Assembly: GCA_945882755.1 (NCBI GenBank)
Contig: CAMCWS010000021.1
Coordinates: 1 to 25,256 of the forward strand
Source of the DNA: Bordetella parapertussis
Lineage (GTDB): Bacteria > Pseudomonadota > Gammaproteobacteria > Burkholderiales > Burkholderiaceae_C
Length of the DNA stretch: 25,256 bases
Direction of reading: 5' to 3'
Both the position numbers and the translations under genes were made by a program. Below are positions 22,458 to 25,256 of the stretch, piece after piece (the stretch's first letter is position 1; each line of letters opens with the position of its first letter). The notes beneath the pieces are model-generated. The model did no database searches. It was given only the letters and a program-made list of their open reading frames with translations, and had not been told where the DNA came from.

Positions 22458-22943
22458 CTAGCCTTCAAGCCAAACCGTGGCTTGGCTGGCAACGGTAGCC
22501 AGCATATCGGGCGTCACCTTGTCGGGGCAGACCACATGCAGTGGCAGCAACACAAAAGCGCGTTGCGCCCACCTTGGGTGGGGCAAGCTTAAATAGGCGC
22601 TTTGCATCCGCGCTTCGCCGTAAAAGAGCAGATCTAAATCCAGGGTGCGAGGTGCGTGGTGATAGTCACGGGTGCGGCCTGCGGCGTTTTCCAAATCCAG
22701 CAAAGCTTGCAGCAGCTCAACCGCGTTGAGCCGGGTTTCAAGGCGAGCCACGGCGTTGACATACGCAGGGCCATCGGCGTCTAACGGTGCGCTGCTAAGC
22801 AAAGGCGAGGCTTGCAGCAGTTGGGTATGGGGCAATGCGGCGATGTCTGCCAAGGCTTGGCGCAGGGTGGCCGCGGCGTCACCCAAATTGGCACCCAGTG
22901 CCACAACGGCACTTACAGGTTCTCGATAGTCTGGCGGGTTCAC
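22458..22943 (-). CDS. folK: 2-amino-4-hydroxy-6-hydroxymethyldihydropteridine pyrophosphokinase
   Basis: A 161-residue HPPK, which transfers pyrophosphate from ATP to hydroxymethyl-dihydropterin in folate synthesis. The sequence shows A-L-G-A-N-L-G-D near the start, Y-V-N-A-V-A-R-L-E-T, the signature A-P-R-T-L-D-L-D-L-L-F-Y-G and L-P-H-P-R-W-A-Q-R-A-F-V-L-L-P-L. It starts 15 bp after the pcnB stop, the common pcnB-folK arrangement in proteobacteria. A 7-bp inverted repeat (22466-22472 with 22478-22484) near its 3' end could weakly stop transcription coming from the TM2-like gene, but lacks a T-run. Confidence 0.96.
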   Translation of the reverse strand: MNPPDYREPVSAVVALGANLGDAAATLRQALADIAALPHTQLLQASPLLSSAPLDADGPAYVNAVARLETRLNAVELLQALLDLENAAGRTRDYHHAPRTLDLDLLFYGEARMQSAYLSLPHPRWAQRAFVLLPLHVVCPDKVTPDMLATVASQATVWLEG

Positions 22944-22958
22944 GGCAGATTGACGCGC

Positions 22959-24422
22959 TTACTCTGCTGCGTCACCACCGGTGCTGGGGCCACTGCCGGC
23001 AGGCTTGCGTCTCCGCCGTGGGCGCTTGCGAGCCACTGGTGTGCCATCGGCCTTGACTGCACGCGGCGCAGGTTTGACCGCTTGCAGCATGTCTGCGCGG
23101 GTGTCGTCGCTGGCAGTGCTGAAGGTTTCCCACCAATCGGCCAGTTCTTCGTCCACCTCGCCCACTTCGGCACGCAGTCGCATGAAATCGAAACCGGCAC
23201 GAAACCGCGCTTGCTCGACCAAACCAAACGGGGCGCTGCCGTTGCGTTTGTCAAAACGCGGTTGCATGGTCCAGATTTCGCGCATATCGCCGGCCAATTT
23301 GCCCCGTCCTGACACATCGCCAATGCGGGCATTGAACACGTCTTCGATGGCTTCTTGCAAGGCGGGAAAGGTGGGCATCTCGGCGCTGCGCACTTGCCAA
23401 CCTTCGCGCACATCGGCCCACAGCACGCAAGCCAGCAAAAAGCTGGGCGCGACCGGTTTGCCCTCGCCCACACGGCGGTCGGTGTCTTGCAAAGCGGCAT
23501 GCACAAAGTCGGATTCCACCCGCTCGACCACCACATCCAACAGCGGGTAAATGCCACTGGCCATGCCTAGGGTTTTGAGTTGCTCGATGCTGGCCAGTGC
23601 GTGGCCGGTTTGCAAAAGCTTGAGCATTTCGTCAAACAAACGGCTTTGCGGCACATCGGCCAGCAAACCCACCGAGGCCTTCAAGGGCTTGGCGGTACGT
23701 GGTTCAATCTTGAAGCCCAAGTGGTTCAACTTGGCCGCAAAACGCACCGCGCGGATGATGCGCACAGGGTCTTCGCGGTAACGGGCGGCGGGGTCGCCGA
23801 TCATGCGCAAGACGCGTTTCTTGCCGTCTTCCAAGCCATGGTGGTAGTCGATCACGTCACCGGTCAAGGGGTCGTAGTACATGGCGTTGACGGTGAAGTC
23901 ACGCCGCGCCGCATCTTCTTCCTGCGGGCCCCAGACGTTGTCGCGCAACACACGCCCACTGGCGTCCACTGCATGGGTCATGTTGGAGAGGGCTTTTTTG
24001 CTGGTGCGTTCATTGCCGCTGACCTGCTCGGCATCGTTGCTGTCAAGGTAGGCGCGGAAGGTAGAGACCTCGATCACCTCGTGTTCGCGGCCACGGCCAT
24101 ACACCACATGGACGATGCGAAAACGCCGCCCGATGATGAATGCCCGTCGAAAACAGGCTTTCACCTCTTCAGGCGTGGCGTTGGTGGCGACATCGAAGTC
24201 TTTGGGTTTCAAGCCCACCAGAAGGTCACGCACCGCACCGCCCACGATATAGGCTTCAAAGCCACGCTCTTGCAAGGTGCGCACCACGTTCATGGCGCGT
24301 TCGTCGACCAAGGTGTGGTCAATGCCATGGACCTGTTCGCTGATGACGCGGCGCTGCCCAAACTTGGGGGTAGGTTTGGGGCTGGACTTGCCCATCAAAC
24401 GGTTGATGATTTTGCTGATCAT
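22959..24422 (-). CDS. pcnB: Poly(A) polymerase I
   Basis: About 487 residues of the class II nucleotidyltransferase family. PcnB adds poly(A) tails that mark RNAs for decay. The catalytic G-G-A-V-R-D-L-L (61-68) and D75-F-D77-V-A-T supply the metal-binding carboxylates. R-R-F-R-I-V-H-V (99-106) is the segment that distinguishes PcnB from CCA-adding enzymes. Q-E-E-D-A-A-R-R-D-F-T-V-N-A-M and R-Y-x-E-D-P-V-R-I-I-R-A-V-R-F complete the head and neck. The C-terminus is a very basic tail (R-K-R-P-R-R-R-R-K), probably for RNA binding. The ATG at 24422 overlaps the HAD stop as ATGA and was preferred to an in-frame start ten codons earlier. Confidence 0.96.
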   Translation of the reverse strand: MISKIINRLMGKSSPKPTPKFGQRRVISEQVHGIDHTLVDERAMNVVRTLQERGFEAYIVGGAVRDLLVGLKPKDFDVATNATPEEVKACFRRAFIIGRRFRIVHVVYGRGREHEVIEVSTFRAYLDSNDAEQVSGNERTSKKALSNMTHAVDASGRVLRDNVWGPQEEDAARRDFTVNAMYYDPLTGDVIDYHHGLEDGKKRVLRMIGDPAARYREDPVRIIRAVRFAAKLNHLGFKIEPRTAKPLKASVGLLADVPQSRLFDEMLKLLQTGHALASIEQLKTLGMASGIYPLLDVVVERVESDFVHAALQDTDRRVGEGKPVAPSFLLACVLWADVREGWQVRSAEMPTFPALQEAIEDVFNARIGDVSGRGKLAGDMREIWTMQPRFDKRNGSAPFGLVEQARFRAGFDFMRLRAEVGEVDEELADWWETFSTASDDTRADMLQAVKPAPRAVKADGTPVARKRPRRRRKPAGSGPSTGGDAAE

Positions 24423-25090
24423 GAAGTCTCGAAAAGGTCGAGGATACGCCACCCGCGTTCTTGGGCGATGTGTTTAAGGGCCGGGCCGCCATTGGTGACC
24501 ACGGGAACATCGACTTTTTCAAGCAAGGGTAAGTCGTTCATGGAGTCACTGTAAAACGTGGCGTGGACCTCGGACAGGCTCAAGCCTTGGGCTTGCAACC
24601 ATTGGTTCACACGGGTGACTTTGCCTTCGCGCAGCGTGGGCACGCCATCAATGTCGCCGGTGAAGTTGCCGTCGGCGTCCCGCACCAACTGCACCGCCAG
24701 CAGCACATCCATGCCAAAGGCTTTGGCAATGGGGGTGGTGACAAATTCATTGGTGGCGGTCACCATCACCAAGGTGTCACCTTGGGCGCGGTGCGCCGCT
24801 ACCAATTCAAGGGCTTGCGGCTTGATGGCAGGCTGAATCACTTTTTGCATGAATTGCGCATGGGCTTCATGGGCTGCGGTCAAGCCATGTTGCCTGATCG
24901 CTTCGGTGGCAAATCGCACATAAGCATGGATATCCAAACAACCGGCGTTGTAGTCGGCATAAAACCCATCGTTGCGCTGCTTGAATGTGCTTGGGTCAGC
25001 CCAACCCAAACCCAAGGTGAACTCACCCCAGGATTGGTCGGAGTCCAGCGGCAACAAGGTTTGGTCAAGGTCAAATAAAGCCAGTTTCAT
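24419..25090 (-). CDS. HAD-superfamily subfamily IB phosphatase (SerB-like)
   Basis: About 223 residues with the HAD motifs F-D7-L-D9-Q-T at the N-terminus, M-V-T-A-T in the middle, a Lys-containing segment R-E-G-K-V-T-R and S-D-S-M-N-D-L-P-L-L. The cap and spacing resemble HAD-IB proteins such as SerB, which hydrolyse small phosphoesters. The substrate is unknown. ATG 25090, 4 bp after the hda stop, begins the conserved M-K-L-A-L-F-D-L-D. A start five codons earlier would overlap hda. The stop overlaps pcnB as ATGA. The order hda-HAD-pcnB-folK is one I recognise from Burkholderiales. Confidence 0.92.
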   Translation of the reverse strand: MKLALFDLDQTLLPLDSDQSWGEFTLGLGWADPSTFKQRNDGFYADYNAGCLDIHAYVRFATEAIRQHGLTAAHEAHAQFMQKVIQPAIKPQALELVAAHRAQGDTLVMVTATNEFVTTPIAKAFGMDVLLAVQLVRDADGNFTGDIDGVPTLREGKVTRVNQWLQAQGLSLSEVHATFYSDSMNDLPLLEKVDVPVVTNGGPALKHIAQERGWRILDLFETS

Positions 25091-25094
25091 GGGC

Positions 25095-25256
25095 TTAACT
25101 TTCATCGAGCATGGCTCGAAGCAAAGGGATGGTGAGGGGGCGTTGGGTTTGCAAAGCAAACGCATCCAAGCGGTGCAGCAGGTCAATCAAATGCCCCAAG
25201 TCGCGGCTAAAGCGGCTGAGCAAATAGTCCAGCAAATCGGTGTTCAAGGTCATGCC
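25095..25256 (-). CDS. hda: DnaA-related regulatory protein Hda, C-terminal part (runs off the window)
   Basis: The last 53 codons of a gene whose start lies beyond the window end. The visible part includes L-L-S-R-F-S-R-D-L-G-H-L, L-L-H-R-L-D-A-F-A-L-Q-T-Q-R-P and L-T-I-P-L-L-R-A-M-L. This is the lid and sensor-2 end shared by the DnaA/Hda AAA+ family, and it stops without DnaA's DNA-binding domain, so Hda is the better call. Hda works with the DNA sliding clamp to promote ATP hydrolysis by DnaA after initiation. Confidence 0.85.
   Translation of the reverse strand, partial: GMTLNTDLLDYLLSRFSRDLGHLIDLLHRLDAFALQTQRPLTIPLLRAMLDES

Noticed and set aside
23580..24554. A 324-codon plus-strand frame opposite pcnB
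   Set aside because: It lies entirely antisense to pcnB and the start of the HAD frame, has no family motif, and is His/Gly/Val-rich as expected from the complement of a GC-biased coding strand.
1..25256. CRISPR arrays, tRNA or rRNA genes, transposases, integrases, phage genes, toxin-antitoxin pairs
   Set aside because: I looked for repeated spacers, cloverleaf-like ends, DDE/integrase motifs and small paired genes and saw none. Short RNA genes could still be missed by eye.

Overview
The window looks like chromosomal DNA from a betaproteobacterium of the order Burkholderiales, most likely family Comamonadaceae (Limnohabitans/Rhodoferax-like). This rests on protein sequence style and on blocks I recognise from that family: rpsP-rimM-trmD-rplS, orn next to an M48 protease and rsgA, and hda-HAD-pcnB-folK. 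No tRNA, rRNA, CRISPR array, insertion sequence or phage gene was seen. Placement below family level is inference.

Layout. 1-1106 (-): an RND efflux membrane-fusion lipoprotein and the first 8 codons of the next gene, probably the RND pump, with a TetR-type palindrome upstream. 1197-4076 (+): hpnC, hpnD and hpnE, the three-enzyme route from farnesyl diphosphate to squalene, followed by hemH (4091-5185). 5182-7978 (-): a four-gene envelope cluster, in transcription order bactofilin, membrane-anchored M23 (LytM) peptidase, second bactofilin, and a RodZ-like protein with an N-terminal HTH domain and one membrane segment. 7979-8367: a strongly AT-rich gap with hairpins. 8368-12949 (+): a complete type I secretion system (TolC-like outer-membrane protein, ABC exporter, HlyD-type adaptor) joined by ATGA overlaps, with no substrate gene in view. 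12964-14472 (-): a DEAD-box RNA helicase with a hairpin-rich leader. 14671-15264 (-): orn, divergent from an M48 protease and rsgA (15292-17438, +). 17452-19159 (-): a CobD/CbiB-family membrane protein and a NudL-like Nudix hydrolase. 19236-21342 (-): rpsP-rimM-trmD-rplS, ending in a clear intrinsic terminator. 21444-22453 (+): a GNAT acetyltransferase and a TM2-like membrane protein. 22458-25256 (-): the 3' end of hda, a HAD phosphatase, pcnB and folK.

How the genes fit together. Most of the window is housekeeping: translation and ribosome maturation (rpsP, rimM, trmD, rplS, rsgA), RNA turnover (orn, pcnB, helicase), cofactors (hemH, folK) and replication control (hda). The less ordinary part is about 5.2-12.9 kb. 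There a bactofilin/LytM/bactofilin/RodZ-like cluster, plausibly a local cell-wall-shaping module, sits back to back with an orphan type I exporter across an AT-rich gap. I regard the possibility that the RodZ-like protein serves bactofilin filaments rather than MreB as the best candidate for an under-described system. That is a hypothesis, not something the sequence proves.
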